Source of the DNA: JAABVY01 sp964627935
GTDB lineage: Bacteria; Zixibacteria; MSB-5A5; JAABVY01
Assembly: GCA_964627935.1 (NCBI GenBank)
Contig: CAZVLB010000004.1
Span: forward strand, 124,001 to 188,000
Direction of reading: 5' to 3'
Length of the DNA stretch: 64,000 nucleotides
Positions 35,022 through 44,878 of the stretch are shown piece after piece. Within the stretch, counting starts at the first letter, position 1. Each line of letters starts with the position of its first letter. The notes under the pieces were generated by a model. That model worked only from the letters and a program-made list of their open reading frames with translations, ran no database searches and was not told the DNA's origin. The translations under genes and the position numbers were made by a program.

Positions 35022-35412
35022 AGGTTATGATCCACAAGGCAAATGACGCCTCAAAAATAACTTAATGGCCCGATTTTGTCAACATTAGCCCATGTTAGGA
35101 TTTTGTTAGCGCCAGTTTGCCCGCCTTTTAAAGGTTTCCGGTTTTCGTTGGGTAAAACAATCCCAATCAGGCATGGTGCCCGAATTGCTTTAATTATCGG
35201 AATTTAACGGCTAATTTTGACAATTCCACTCTTTTATTGGGCGTTAAAAACTTCTATCCAGAGATCCTGCGGCTAATGAACATTGCGATTTAATCCGATC
35301 ATATATATGTTAAATAAGAGTTAAAATATTTTCGCAACAATGTCCGTACAACATTAGACAAGCAAAAAAGGGGTGCAAAAAAGCGGCTGTAACGGTTGCG
35401 GAGGATAGATTT
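35022..35412. other. Divergent intergenic region, about 390 bp, no gene seen
   Basis: This AT-rich gap separates the start of the GAK operon (minus) and a large sensor kinase (plus). It has short repeats of the form TTAG/CTAA around 35080-35110 and many A and T runs. No RNA gene, riboswitch or definite promoter was found. A GGAGG at 35400-35404 belongs to the kinase gene. Confidence 0.4.
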
Positions 35413-38400
35413 ATTAAAAGTCTAAGGCTTCACATAAATTGGATATTGATGTTTCTGCTTACGGTGTTCCTGTCTCTTTGCATAAATCTTGCGGGCCAGA
35501 TACCCGGAGAAGGGAAGCCGCTTAAAAATGTCCTTGTGATTCAGTCCTACAGCCACGGCTTTTCATGGACTGTCAATATAGATGAAGGAATCAGAGAGGG
35601 ACTTCTCAGTGCCCCGGATTTCAATTTCGAAATCGATCATGAATTTTTGAATTCAAACCGCAGCCTCGATCCGCAGCACCTTGATCTTCTAAAAGATATT
35701 ATGTCGCTCCGTTATTCGGCCGACCCTCCGGACTTACTGATTATCTGCGATGATGTGGCCCTGCAGTTTATCCTCAATCACAGGCCATCTATTTTTGACA
35801 GCACCCCAATGGTATTTTGCGGGATCAATGACTATGATCCGCAGGTGTTGGAAAGCGGACTGAAAATAACCGGCGTTCTGCAAACCGAGGACCTGGCCGG
35901 GACCCTCGAACTGGCGCTTGGAATTCACAGAAATGTAAGCAAAGTTGCTGTGATTTCGGACCAGACAATGACCGGGCGGGCCCTGGAAAGGACCGCTCGT
36001 GAGCAGTTTGCTCAATTCAGTGACAGGCTTGAATTTGATTATCTCTCTGATGTGGACTGGAACACCCTGCTGGGATATCTATCTGATCTGGATCAGAACA
36101 GCATCGTATTTTACCTGCTGTTTACCCGTGATGCCAATGGACGTTCATTTTTATTTCAGAATGCGGTCCCGGCTATGTCCGGGATCTCGCCTGTGCCGGT
36201 CTACAGTCACCTGGGGAGCCTTGTCGGTATGGGAGTTGTGGGCGGATACATGGTCAGCGGGGAAGACCAGGGCAGGGCCGCAGCTGATATGGCTTTGAAG
36301 ATATTTCGGGGAGAGGCAGCGGATCAGATTCGGGTACAGCCCGGCACCGTACATAGATACCTTTTCGATTATGATCAGATACAGAGATTTGATATTGAAC
36401 AATTGACCCTGCCGGCCACGGCACAAATTGAGAACCGTCCGGAATCCTTTATAAGCAAAAACCGCTGGCCGTTGCTTCTGGCCGTTATGGTCATAATACT
36501 TCTGTTGCTCATCGTCCTGATACTTTCCAATACAATTATCAGCCGAAGAAAAGCCGACCGGGCCCTGCGCGAAAGTGAGGAAAGGCTGAATCTAAGCCTG
36601 GATGCTGCCAGTGATGGCGTCTGGGACTGGGATATCAAGACTGATCATGTATACAGGAGCCCATCATGGTACGATATTCTCGGTTATGACCGGGTCAGGA
36701 TCGATAATAATTTTGAAGTTCTGATGGACCTGATTCACGCGGATGACAAGGCCGGCATGCAGGCAGAGCTTAAAAGGCATTTTGCCGGCGAGACAGAAAT
36801 CTTCCGGCGCGAATACAGATTGCGAAAATCTTCAGGAGAATATATCTGGATTCTCGGGCGGGGCAAAGTTGTCAGGCGCGATAATGATGGCAAGCCACTT
36901 CGTATGGTAGGTACCATAGCTGATATTACCTATCATAAAAAAATCGAACAGGAACTTCTCGACAGCGAGGAAACTTACCGCAACCTGTTCCATAATGCCC
37001 AGGTAGGGTTGTTCCGTACTCGAATATCGGATGGCAAGATCCTGGAATGCAATGATCAGCTGGCACGCATGTTCGGCTTTGATGGCCGGCAGGAAGCCAT
37101 ACAAAAATATATGACCAGCGGCAATTATATCGACCCGGACGCACGCAAGATGATGCTGGATATCCTTTCTAAATATGGAGAGGTGAAGAATTTTGAGGCG
37201 GAATTCCGTACTAAAGATGGCAGCACAGTGTGGATGCGCTATTCTGCAAAAATATATGCTTCCAAAGGCTGGATCGAGGGGGTGGCCGAGGATATAACCG
37301 ATCAGAAAAAAATTGAACAGAAGCTTAAGAAAAGCGAAAAACGTTTCAAAGACCTAGCCAACCTGCTGCCCCAGACGATTTTTGAAATCGACGCTGAAGG
37401 GAAATTCACTTTTGTTAACAGTTCAGGCCTGAAGTTCAGCGGTTATGATATCAAGGACATAAAACAAGGGGTAACGATTTTTGATGTCCTGAAGGTTGAT
37501 GATATCGAGCGTGTCCGCAAAAATTTCATGGCCAGTATGAAGGGCCAACCATCCAGCAACAGCGAGTACAGGCTCCAGAAAAAAGACGGTAGCATAGCAA
37601 TCGTATCCATTTATACCAGCCCGATTCTTCAGGATGGCAAACCTGTCGGCCTGCGCGGTATCGTGATCGACCTGACCGAGAAAAAGCGCCTGCAGGAATT
37701 TGCCGCCCGGGCTCAACGGCTGGAGACGGCAGGACGAATTGCCGGGCAGGTGGCGCATGATTTCAATAATCTGCTGGGACCCCTGGTAGCTTATCCCGAT
37801 CTTATTATTGATGATCTGCCCCGTGATAACCCGGCCATAAAATTCCTGAATGACATGAAAAAAGCGGCCGAACAGATATCCGAAATAAACCAGGAATTGC
37901 TGACACTGGGACGCAGAGGGCATTATAATCAGGAACCTGTCAACCTCAATGAAGTCGTCGAGCAGGTTTTAAGCAGAATCAGCCCATGCCCGGACTCACT
38001 GGTTATCGAAAAGGACCTCACTCCCGATTTGATGAATATCATGGGCGGTTCCTCGCAGATTTTCAGATCGATATATAATCTGGTGGGCAATGCCCGCGAT
38101 GCCATGCAGGACATTGGTACATTGACAATCAAAACCCGAAACTACTATGTGGATGAAGAGACATACAGGTATGGCCGGATCCCGCAGGGCGAATATGTCA
38201 AGCTTAGCATCTCCGATACGGGAGCAGGTATCGACCCGGATCATCTGAGCAGAATCTTTGATCCGTTCTTTACAACCAAGAAAGCGGGACGGAAAAAAGG
38301 CACCGGCCTGGGACTTAGCGTGGTGCATGCCGTCATGGAGGATCACAACGGTTATATAGATTGTGAAAGCAAACCCGGCGAGGGTACCAGCATGTACCTG

Positions 38401-38838
38401 TATTTTCCGATTTCTCGAGATACTATCAGAAGTGAAGATATAACCCAGATCTCCGGCGGTGATGAATCGATCCTTGTGGTTGATGATGATGCAACGCAAC
38501 GGGATGTTACTCGTTTATTGCTCGAAAAACTCGGCTATAAAACAGCCTCGGCCGAGAGCGGTGAAGAAGCGCTTGAGATTCTAAAGCAGAAAAATTTTGA
38601 TCTGTTGATTCTTGATATGGTAATGCCGGGTGGTATGGATGGTACCGAGACTTACAGAAAGGCGCTTGAGATTGACCCTTCCCAGAGAGCATTGATAGTA
38701 TCAGGATTCGCCGAAACCGATCGCGTTGCCGAGGCCCATGATCTGGGAGTGGGCGCATTCCTGAAAAAACCGCTGACCCTGAAGCTGATTGCGGCCGCGG
38801 TTCGTCGTGAACTGGACAAGGTGACTCAATTGTCCTGA
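35413..38838 (+). CDS. Hybrid sensor kinase: ABC-type substrate-binding sensor, TM, PAS x3, HisKA, HATPase, receiver
   Basis: ATG 35449 gives only a short hydrophobic leader. Upstream in frame the sequence stays open and a GGAGG at 35400-35404 precedes an ATT at 35413, which would restore a normal basic signal peptide. I list 35413 as the likely but unusual start. An extracytoplasmic domain (about 30-330) resembles ABC-type substrate-binding sensors (VLVIQSYSHGFSW, PPDLLIICDDVAL). A transmembrane helix is near 345-366 and three PAS/PAC domains lie at about 375-750. The phospho-His motif is QVAHDFNNLLGPL, the G-box DTGAGID, and the receiver ILVVDDD ... LILDMVMPGG ... KKPL. The ligand is unknown. 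Confidence 0.88.
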   Translation: MKSLRLHINWILMFLLTVFLSLCINLAGQIPGEGKPLKNVLVIQSYSHGFSWTVNIDEGIREGLLSAPDFNFEIDHEFLNSNRSLDPQHLDLLKDIMSLRYSADPPDLLIICDDVALQFILNHRPSIFDSTPMVFCGINDYDPQVLESGLKITGVLQTEDLAGTLELALGIHRNVSKVAVISDQTMTGRALERTAREQFAQFSDRLEFDYLSDVDWNTLLGYLSDLDQNSIVFYLLFTRDANGRSFLFQNAVPAMSGISPVPVYSHLGSLVGMGVVGGYMVSGEDQGRAAADMALKIFRGEAADQIRVQPGTVHRYLFDYDQIQRFDIEQLTLPATAQIENRPESFISKNRWPLLLAVMVIILLLLIVLILSNTIISRRKADRALRESEERLNLSLDAASDGVWDWDIKTDHVYRSPSWYDILGYDRVRIDNNFEVLMDLIHADDKAGMQAELKRHFAGETEIFRREYRLRKSSGEYIWILGRGKVVRRDNDGKPLRMVGTIADITYHKKIEQELLDSEETYRNLFHNAQVGLFRTRISDGKILECNDQLARMFGFDGRQEAIQKYMTSGNYIDPDARKMMLDILSKYGEVKNFEAEFRTKDGSTVWMRYSAKIYASKGWIEGVAEDITDQKKIEQKLKKSEKRFKDLANLLPQTIFEIDAEGKFTFVNSSGLKFSGYDIKDIKQGVTIFDVLKVDDIERVRKNFMASMKGQPSSNSEYRLQKKDGSIAIVSIYTSPILQDGKPVGLRGIVIDLTEKKRLQEFAARAQRLETAGRIAGQVAHDFNNLLGPLVAYPDLIIDDLPRDNPAIKFLNDMKKAAEQISEINQELLTLGRRGHYNQEPVNLNEVVEQVLSRISPCPDSLVIEKDLTPDLMNIMGGSSQIFRSIYNLVGNARDAMQDIGTLTIKTRNYYVDEETYRYGRIPQGEYVKLSISDTGAGIDPDHLSRIFDPFFTTKKAGRKKGTGLGLSVVHAVMEDHNGYIDCESKPGEGTSMYLYFPISRDTIRSEDITQISGGDESILVVDDDATQRDVTRLLLEKLGYKTASAESGEEALEILKQKNFDLLILDMVMPGGMDGTETYRKALEIDPSQRALIVSGFAETDRVAEAHDLGVGAFLKKPLTLKLIAAAVRRELDKVTQLS

Positions 38839-40565
38839 GGCTGACGTTTGGCCCTGACTATCAACCCCAAAAAATCCAGAATCACTTTGTTATTCTCTTC
38901 AAATCTCAGACTATAACGTTCGCCAGTTTGGAAATTGTACCCGGCAAAAATCCCCTCAGCAACAGGCAGTAGCCGAAGCGGATCAATACTCTTTTCGGAC
39001 ATGCCCATACATTTTCCACGACTCCATGCGGTTTTTAAATGGAATGTCTGATTTTCGAACTCAGCCCTGAGAAATGTCTCGATGCCATCAGCCTTCCTCG
39101 TTCCAAGTATTTTCAAATCGATTAATTCCCCTTCGGGCTTGAGCGCTTGCCGATACTCTTTAAGCATTCCGGCGACATCATTATCCCCGAATGAATGCCA
39201 GTAGCCGGCGGCTTTATCGTAATCACCGGCAAACAGGGCAGTGGCCATTTCATATGTGAGCAGGTTGTATTTTTTCAGCATATGGCTCATATCCGAGGGA
39301 TAGAAAATATCCAGTGCTTTCTGCCCTACAGGGATAATTTGCAAACAGCTATCGGCTGCCGATATTTCAAGGCCATTATCATTATTGACTGAATAAAGGC
39401 CCTCCAAATTGGGATTGAGGGGCAGGAGATCATCGTTCAACCGGGGCGGGAATTCCAGGTCCTCTCCAAAAAGGATCATGGAAAGATACACGGCCAGGTG
39501 ATCGACAGGCAGAAATCCCTCCACAGGTTTGTTTGAAAAGACTATGAATAAAGCATCATCGGCGGCGTAATAGTAGACCGCGCAACTCCAGCCATGAGGC
39601 ATTGCTCCCCCGTTATGCCAGATTACAGTGCTCTTCCTGCGGGTTGATTCCTGATTTACCCAGCCGTAGCCATAATAAGTGATGTCATCAGGATATTCGC
39701 GCACATGCGGAGTGAACATAAGTTGGCGGGCACTGTCGCTCAGCAAATCACCCTTATATAGCTCATTAAACCATTTGTGCATATCATCAGGCGTCGAAAG
39801 CATTCCGCCATTGCCGATAAGGTTCCAGCATTCTTTTGGGCGGTCGAGAGGCGAAACGTGGGACAGGTTCTTATTGTGAGAATGCGCCACAGGTTTGCCA
39901 TGCATGCTGAACATGCCGGTGTTTATTATCTCCAGAGGGTTAAACAAGGAATCGATCAGGAAGCTTTCCCAGCTTTGATTGCCTACTTTTTCAATAATGG
40001 CCGCGAGCAGGGAATAGCCGGAATTGGAATAGGCATAGCCTGCTCCGGGACGATCCAGCAGTTCGCTTGTTAGTACTCGATGTACATATTCATCACGATT
40101 GACCGATTCATCATCCGAGGCGAAATCGGATTCCAGACCGGATGTATGTGTCAGTAGATGATGTATGGTTATCGATCTTTTATCCGAGGGGACATTGTCA
40201 AAATAAACCGGCAGTGAATCAATGAGGTCCAATCTTCCGCGATCATAGAGATACAGGATCGCTGTGGCTGTGAATTGCTTTGTTAGCGACCCTGTGCTGA
40301 ACAGAGTCTCTTTTGTGTTCGCAATATTTTTTTCGGGATGAGCCAGTCCATAGGCATTATTACAAACCACATCTCCATTTTGTGCCACCAGAGCAGAGCC
40401 ATGAAAGCCGAATTTCTCCAGCCTGTTCAGGTATTCATGCATTCTTTCTCCGCTCGACATATCTGACAGGTCGATTTCCGGATCCTGCGCGACACCCGAA
40501 CCGGAGACTAAAAAGCAGATGAACAGTACAAAAAGGGCTGCACGAATGTAATGTTGAGCCTTCAT
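38826..40565 (-). CDS. Serine hydrolase, beta-lactamase class C / AmpC-like family
   Basis: Start ATG 40565 is behind GGGGA; a longer frame adds 15 residues before the signal peptide. The 579-residue exported protein has the penicillin-binding-like motifs: STGSLTKQFTA (SxxK), GYAYSNSGYS (YxN) and IWHNGGAMPHG (HxG-type). A long C-terminal region of about 200 residues holds DxFYP and a beta-barrel-like section. Such proteins are usually esterases or D-amino-acid peptidases rather than true beta-lactamases. Its end overlaps the end of the convergent kinase gene by 13 bp. Confidence 0.86.
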   Translation of the reverse strand: MKAQHYIRAALFVLFICFLVSGSGVAQDPEIDLSDMSSGERMHEYLNRLEKFGFHGSALVAQNGDVVCNNAYGLAHPEKNIANTKETLFSTGSLTKQFTATAILYLYDRGRLDLIDSLPVYFDNVPSDKRSITIHHLLTHTSGLESDFASDDESVNRDEYVHRVLTSELLDRPGAGYAYSNSGYSLLAAIIEKVGNQSWESFLIDSLFNPLEIINTGMFSMHGKPVAHSHNKNLSHVSPLDRPKECWNLIGNGGMLSTPDDMHKWFNELYKGDLLSDSARQLMFTPHVREYPDDITYYGYGWVNQESTRRKSTVIWHNGGAMPHGWSCAVYYYAADDALFIVFSNKPVEGFLPVDHLAVYLSMILFGEDLEFPPRLNDDLLPLNPNLEGLYSVNNDNGLEISAADSCLQIIPVGQKALDIFYPSDMSHMLKKYNLLTYEMATALFAGDYDKAAGYWHSFGDNDVAGMLKEYRQALKPEGELIDLKILGTRKADGIETFLRAEFENQTFHLKTAWSRGKCMGMSEKSIDPLRLLPVAEGIFAGYNFQTGERYSLRFEENNKVILDFLGLIVRAKRQPQDN

Positions 40566-40647
40566 AATCTGATTCCCCGCAAATAGTTTTATTCTTTTAG
40601 ACGAAAACAAAGAATGCAGGTTTCATTGAAGTGAGAATAGAATGGGA

Positions 40648-41787
40648 TTAAACCTGAAGCACTTGCTTATTATTGTGAGGCACAGCATTTAACGGTAAAC
40701 TGACCTCGAATCGCGCGCCGTCCTCCCAGCCCTCCGGTGGTGAAATGATGGAGATTTTGCCATTGTGAGCATCGATAGCCATTTTGCAGAAGGTCAATCC
40801 CAAACCGACTCCGCGCCGTGCGATTTCGGGGCGGTCGTCGATCTGGGCAAACTTGCTGAATATCTTTGAAGCGTCTTCGGGTGGTATTACCGGGCCATGA
40901 TTGCAGATACCAAACATTATGCTGTTATTGAGCTTCTTCCAGCCAATCAAAATCTCCCCGCCATCCGGTGAGAATTTGATTGCATTACCAAGCAGGTTCT
41001 GGATAACTCGTTTAATCAGATCATGATCACACTGGCAGACAAGCTCATTGCTACCTTCAGAACGAACAGTGATATTATGTTTTAAAAGCTCGGCATTATA
41101 TAACTCGATTTCATGATTGATAAGTTCAGCCAGGTTGGTATCGCGGGGATTTATTTTCAGTGTGCCCGATTCCAGTTTTTCCACGCCGAGCAGGTTGTCG
41201 ATCAGCATCGAGGCGTCCTGAGCGGCATTCATCAGAGTATCGACCATGCCTTCCGTTTTTGATGACATTTCGGCCGTATGCTTCAAAAGATCAATATAGC
41301 CGATAATAGCGGACATGGGCGAACGAAGATCATGGACAATCATGCGGGTAAGGTCCTTTTTGAGTTGATTTAAACGCAGGACCTCATCATTGAGCTTCTT
41401 GTTTCTGAGATATCCACGAACACGCGCCTTGAGTACAGTGGCATTGACCGGCTTGGTAATAAAATCATCCGCGCCCTCATCGATAGCATGCACATAATCA
41501 TCTACATCATCCAGGGCGGTGACAATTATGACCGGGATGAAACGCAAATGAGGATCGCTTTTTATCTTCCTGCAAACCTCGAAACCATCCATGCCCGGCA
41601 TCATAACATCCAGAAGTATCAGATCGGGCGGTTCATCCTCGATCATCTTCATGGCATCGGCACCATTCCCGGCCGAACGGATATTCAGGTAGCCTTCAGA
41701 ATTCAGGATACTCCTGAGCAGACGGATATTGAATACCTCGTCATCAACGAGGAAAATCGAAGCGTCTTTTAAATCACAGTTATACAT
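40648..41787 (-). CDS. Response regulator fused to histidine kinase (REC-HisKA-HATPase)
   Basis: This 379-residue cytoplasmic protein starts with a receiver domain (FLVDDE, phospho-acceptor Asp in LILLDVMMPGMDGF near residue 60, ITKPV). Then come HisKA with MIVHDLRSPMSAIIGYI and HATPase with NLLGNAIKFSPDGG, NHGPVIP and RGVGLGLTFCK. The central glycine motif NHGPVI replaces the usual DxGxGI, so the ATP-binding Asp of the G1 box is altered. Kinase activity might be reduced. It lies 73 bp after a larger hybrid kinase on the same strand and probably receives its phosphoryl group. Confidence 0.87.
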   Translation of the reverse strand: MYNCDLKDASIFLVDDEVFNIRLLRSILNSEGYLNIRSAGNGADAMKMIEDEPPDLILLDVMMPGMDGFEVCRKIKSDPHLRFIPVIIVTALDDVDDYVHAIDEGADDFITKPVNATVLKARVRGYLRNKKLNDEVLRLNQLKKDLTRMIVHDLRSPMSAIIGYIDLLKHTAEMSSKTEGMVDTLMNAAQDASMLIDNLLGVEKLESGTLKINPRDTNLAELINHEIELYNAELLKHNITVRSEGSNELVCQCDHDLIKRVIQNLLGNAIKFSPDGGEILIGWKKLNNSIMFGICNHGPVIPPEDASKIFSKFAQIDDRPEIARRGVGLGLTFCKMAIDAHNGKISIISPPEGWEDGARFEVSLPLNAVPHNNKQVLQV

Positions 41788-41860
41788 CTCTGTCTTTCAT
41801 GAGCCCCTGAAGATTGTCTTACCTGATGTTTTTACCGCGGAGCTATTTGCATTAGTGTCG

Positions 41861-44323
41861 TCAGTTTTTATTAATAACTGTATCTTTTATTTTCAAGGGC
41901 AGTTCCTTTATATCAATCGGCTTACTAATATAGTCCGAGAAACCGGCCACCAGAAATCGCTCACGATCCTCGGGCATGGCCTGGCCGGTTACGGCAATGA
42001 CCGGGATATCTGTCGTGTTCTTGTTGGCTTTGAGCCTGTCCAGTGCGTCAAGGCCGTTCATGTCAGGCAACTGTATATCCAGCAATATTATATCAGGGCC
42101 ATATTTTTGAGCGAATTCTATTCCTTCCATGGCTGAGGTGGCTGTCATTATACTGAAATCATGCTTCTGCAATGCTGATCGGATAAGCCTGAGATTGAAC
42201 TCCTCATCATCGATTACCAGGATATTTATCGAGGAACCGTTTTTATTTTCGACGGAGTCATTCTCCGTTTTTTCCTGTTTTGATGATATTATCTGGCCTA
42301 CAGGGAGGGCGATGAAGAAGTTGCTGCCCTGGCCCGGCTCGCTTTCCACCCAGATCCGTCCGCCATGCATTTCCACCAGGTTGCGGCTCAGGCTGAGCCC
42401 CAGCCCTGTTCCCTGGAATTTGCGCGCGAGGGAATGGTCTACCTGCTGGAATTCGCCAAAGATCAGTTCCTGGTCCTCCTTTTTTATCCCGATACCGGTA
42501 TCACTGACACAGATAATATATTCCTGCCCCTGTTCTTCCAGCGACAACTGGACTGATCCCTGGGCAGGCGTGAATTTTATGGCATTTGATAAAAGATTGT
42601 AAAGAATCTGCTTCAGTTTTTTGGCATCGGCCATTACCCGGCAGTCTTGATTAGCATCACATCCCAGCCTGACCTCGGCGCTGCGGGCCATGCCCTGAAC
42701 CGTCTTGATTGAGTCTCGAACCAACTGACCCAGATTTACCTCGGCAATTTCCAGCACAGATTTGCCGGCCTCAATCTTTGCCAGGTCGAGGATATCGTTG
42801 ATCAGGTCCATCAGGTGATGACCGCTCTGGGCAATTATGCGGATGTATTCCAGATGTTCCTGGCTGATTGTGTTCCGGTTCTCCTGTTCCAGCAGATCGG
42901 CAAAGCCTATGATCGAATTCAATGGTGTGCGCAATTCATGGCTCATGTTTGCCAGGAAAGAGCTTTTAGCCCGGCTGGCCGATTCAGCCGCGTCCTTGGC
43001 CGCCTGCAACTGCTCCTCCATATTGCGACGCTCGGTGAAATCCACGAAGTTTCCGAATGTGCCTGTGTATTTTCCCGTTTCGTCGAAGCGGGGCGAGATC
43101 GAGGCCAGCACCACCCGGCGGTTGTTTTTTGCAGTTATAATGTCAACCTCATACTGCGAAGACCTGTTCTGACGGCGGATTTCTGTCTGCGCCAGGATGA
43201 AATCATGAAAGTTCTCAGGGATGAAATCCAAAATGCTGCGTCCGATTAATTCACAGTGATTTTCGACTTCCAGTATCTTGCCGAAAGCCGGATTGCACAT
43301 TACAATCAGCTCATTTTCATCAACAATCCCAAGGCCATCAACAACGCAATTAAACAGTTCCTGGTAACGGCTTTCCGATTGACGAAGGGCGCTGTCGAAA
43401 TTACGGCGTTCCAGGGCGCTGACGAATATCTCGCCCGCGATTTTAATCAGTGTGATGAAATCATCGGGCCAGGTACGCTCCACCTGTATCGAATCGAAGC
43501 CCAGAAATCCGCGTAATTTGCCGCCGTAAAGCATGGGAATGAGCAATCGTGATTTTATCCCACGGGCTGTCATGCTGTCTTTCTCAAGTTGCGCTTCCGG
43601 CGGCATGGCATCGGTTGAGGGGATATAGATGTTCTCAAAATTCTTCAGGCGCGACATAAACCAGGGGAACAGCTCGGTTCCAAATTCAGCCACACTTATT
43701 TTCTGCGCATCGATTTCGCCGTCAACCCATTCATAAGTGTTTAGCATACGGTTCAGGTCATCATTAAAAAGAAACAGGTAACTGCGATCAACGCCGGTAA
43801 AACATCCAATCTGACGCAGGGCTTCGCGGATTTCCGCATCGGTATTTTCCGGCCTGAGATTTATAAAGCGTGAGGATATGGTCGTAATAAGCCGCTCAAA
43901 ATTCTGTCTGTACTGAAGTTCACTTTCGGTGTCGATTTGTTCGGAAATATCGCGGGCAATTCCGAAAATAACATCCGTGCCATTCCAGCGGCCGCGCGAC
44001 AGGCGGGTTTCCACCGGTATTGTATTGCCCCTGCTGGTCATAAGCGGGATAAAGCAGGAGGCCACATCCTGATTCTTCAACCGGGACAGCATTTCCCGGG
44101 CCCTGCTTTGCATTTCCGGGGGATGTAAATCGAGGATCGACATGTTTTGAAGCTCATGCCGGGTATAGCCCAGTTTCCTGACAAGGGTTTGATTGAAATG
44201 CAAAATTTTGCCGTCAAGACCGACAATTGCCAGGAAATCATCAAGTGAATCCAAAAGAGCGCTGAAATCCTCAGGACTTGCGTGATTTTTGCTCTCGGCC
44301 TTTTGCGAGCCGGTGTTGATCAT
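41861..44323 (-). CDS. Hybrid histidine kinase: PAS-GAF-PAS-HisKA-HATPase-REC
   Basis: This 820-residue soluble protein begins with a PAS domain (about 15-135) and a GAF domain (about 145-310). A second PAS (about 318-435) ends in FVDFTERRNMEEQL. A coiled coil leads into HisKA with SFLANMSHELRTPLNSIIGF. The HATPase has NLLSNAIKFTP, DTGIGIKKED and GTGLGLSLSRNL. The receiver starts ILVIDDEEFNLRL with Asp in IILLDIQLPDMNG. No membrane segment is present, so it senses an internal signal. It precedes a REC-kinase gene in the same direction, and the two probably act as a phosphorelay. Confidence 0.9.
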   Translation of the reverse strand: MINTGSQKAESKNHASPEDFSALLDSLDDFLAIVGLDGKILHFNQTLVRKLGYTRHELQNMSILDLHPPEMQSRAREMLSRLKNQDVASCFIPLMTSRGNTIPVETRLSRGRWNGTDVIFGIARDISEQIDTESELQYRQNFERLITTISSRFINLRPENTDAEIREALRQIGCFTGVDRSYLFLFNDDLNRMLNTYEWVDGEIDAQKISVAEFGTELFPWFMSRLKNFENIYIPSTDAMPPEAQLEKDSMTARGIKSRLLIPMLYGGKLRGFLGFDSIQVERTWPDDFITLIKIAGEIFVSALERRNFDSALRQSESRYQELFNCVVDGLGIVDENELIVMCNPAFGKILEVENHCELIGRSILDFIPENFHDFILAQTEIRRQNRSSQYEVDIITAKNNRRVVLASISPRFDETGKYTGTFGNFVDFTERRNMEEQLQAAKDAAESASRAKSSFLANMSHELRTPLNSIIGFADLLEQENRNTISQEHLEYIRIIAQSGHHLMDLINDILDLAKIEAGKSVLEIAEVNLGQLVRDSIKTVQGMARSAEVRLGCDANQDCRVMADAKKLKQILYNLLSNAIKFTPAQGSVQLSLEEQGQEYIICVSDTGIGIKKEDQELIFGEFQQVDHSLARKFQGTGLGLSLSRNLVEMHGGRIWVESEPGQGSNFFIALPVGQIISSKQEKTENDSVENKNGSSINILVIDDEEFNLRLIRSALQKHDFSIMTATSAMEGIEFAQKYGPDIILLDIQLPDMNGLDALDRLKANKNTTDIPVIAVTGQAMPEDRERFLVAGFSDYISKPIDIKELPLKIKDTVINKN

Positions 44324-44878
44324 TTGGAATCAGCCCTCTTCCCAAGTTTATTTTAAATTCAATTAACTTTGCAGATATATTTTCATTATCGGAAAAAGAA
44401 AACCAGATTTAACTTAAATCTTTATTTGACTGTAATTTAGACAACACTTCGACCATGCTGCCAAAGCTAATCCTATCCATCCCTCAGTGTCAATCCGATT
44501 AACCATTCTTTAACAGCTGCGCCCGGCATTAAATAAAAGACCACTAAAATAGTCGTATATGTCCTTTATAAACCTTCGGAAAATGTTGATTAAAAATAAG
44601 TTAAGTCGAATAATTTACTTGACAGATGTCCAAAATTTGAACATTTTAAAAGTACGTTTTGGGATAAATTTACAACTTTACATTTCTATTACTTCGTAAC
44701 TGCGAAGCCTGTTTAAAAAAGAGCTTTGACAAAATTGATAATGACCTGAAACAGGTCAAATGGAATCTGTGGCCAGTCCATTTGACAGTTATAGTGTGGG
44801 CCGTAATTGGATTTCATGGCGCACCGGGCCGCACCCTGAGTTGTAAAAAACATTTTCTACATAGGAATGGGAGATACT
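44324..44878. other. Long intergenic region with leader inverted repeats
   Basis: This region of about 550 bp lies upstream of the giant secreted protein gene and divergent from a kinase gene. It is AT-rich up to about 44700. A TTGACA at 44726-44731 resembles a -35 box. Two inverted repeats follow and share bases. No RNA gene was recognised. Confidence 0.5.
44742..44786 (+). promoter_or_regulatory. Two overlapping inverted repeats in the leader of the large secreted protein
   Basis: TGACCTG-AAA-CAGGTCA lies at 44742-44758. GTCAAATGGA and TCCATTTGAC (44755-44764 and 44777-44786) form a 10-bp stem with a 12-nt loop. The two hairpins share GTCA (44755-44758), so they cannot both form fully. They could be an operator pair or a switch-like leader. 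Confidence 0.35.

Noticed and set aside
44814..44832. Sigma-54 type -24/-12 promoter before the giant secreted protein gene
   Set aside because: The GG and GC pair are not 10 bp apart and the flanking bases do not match the consensus.
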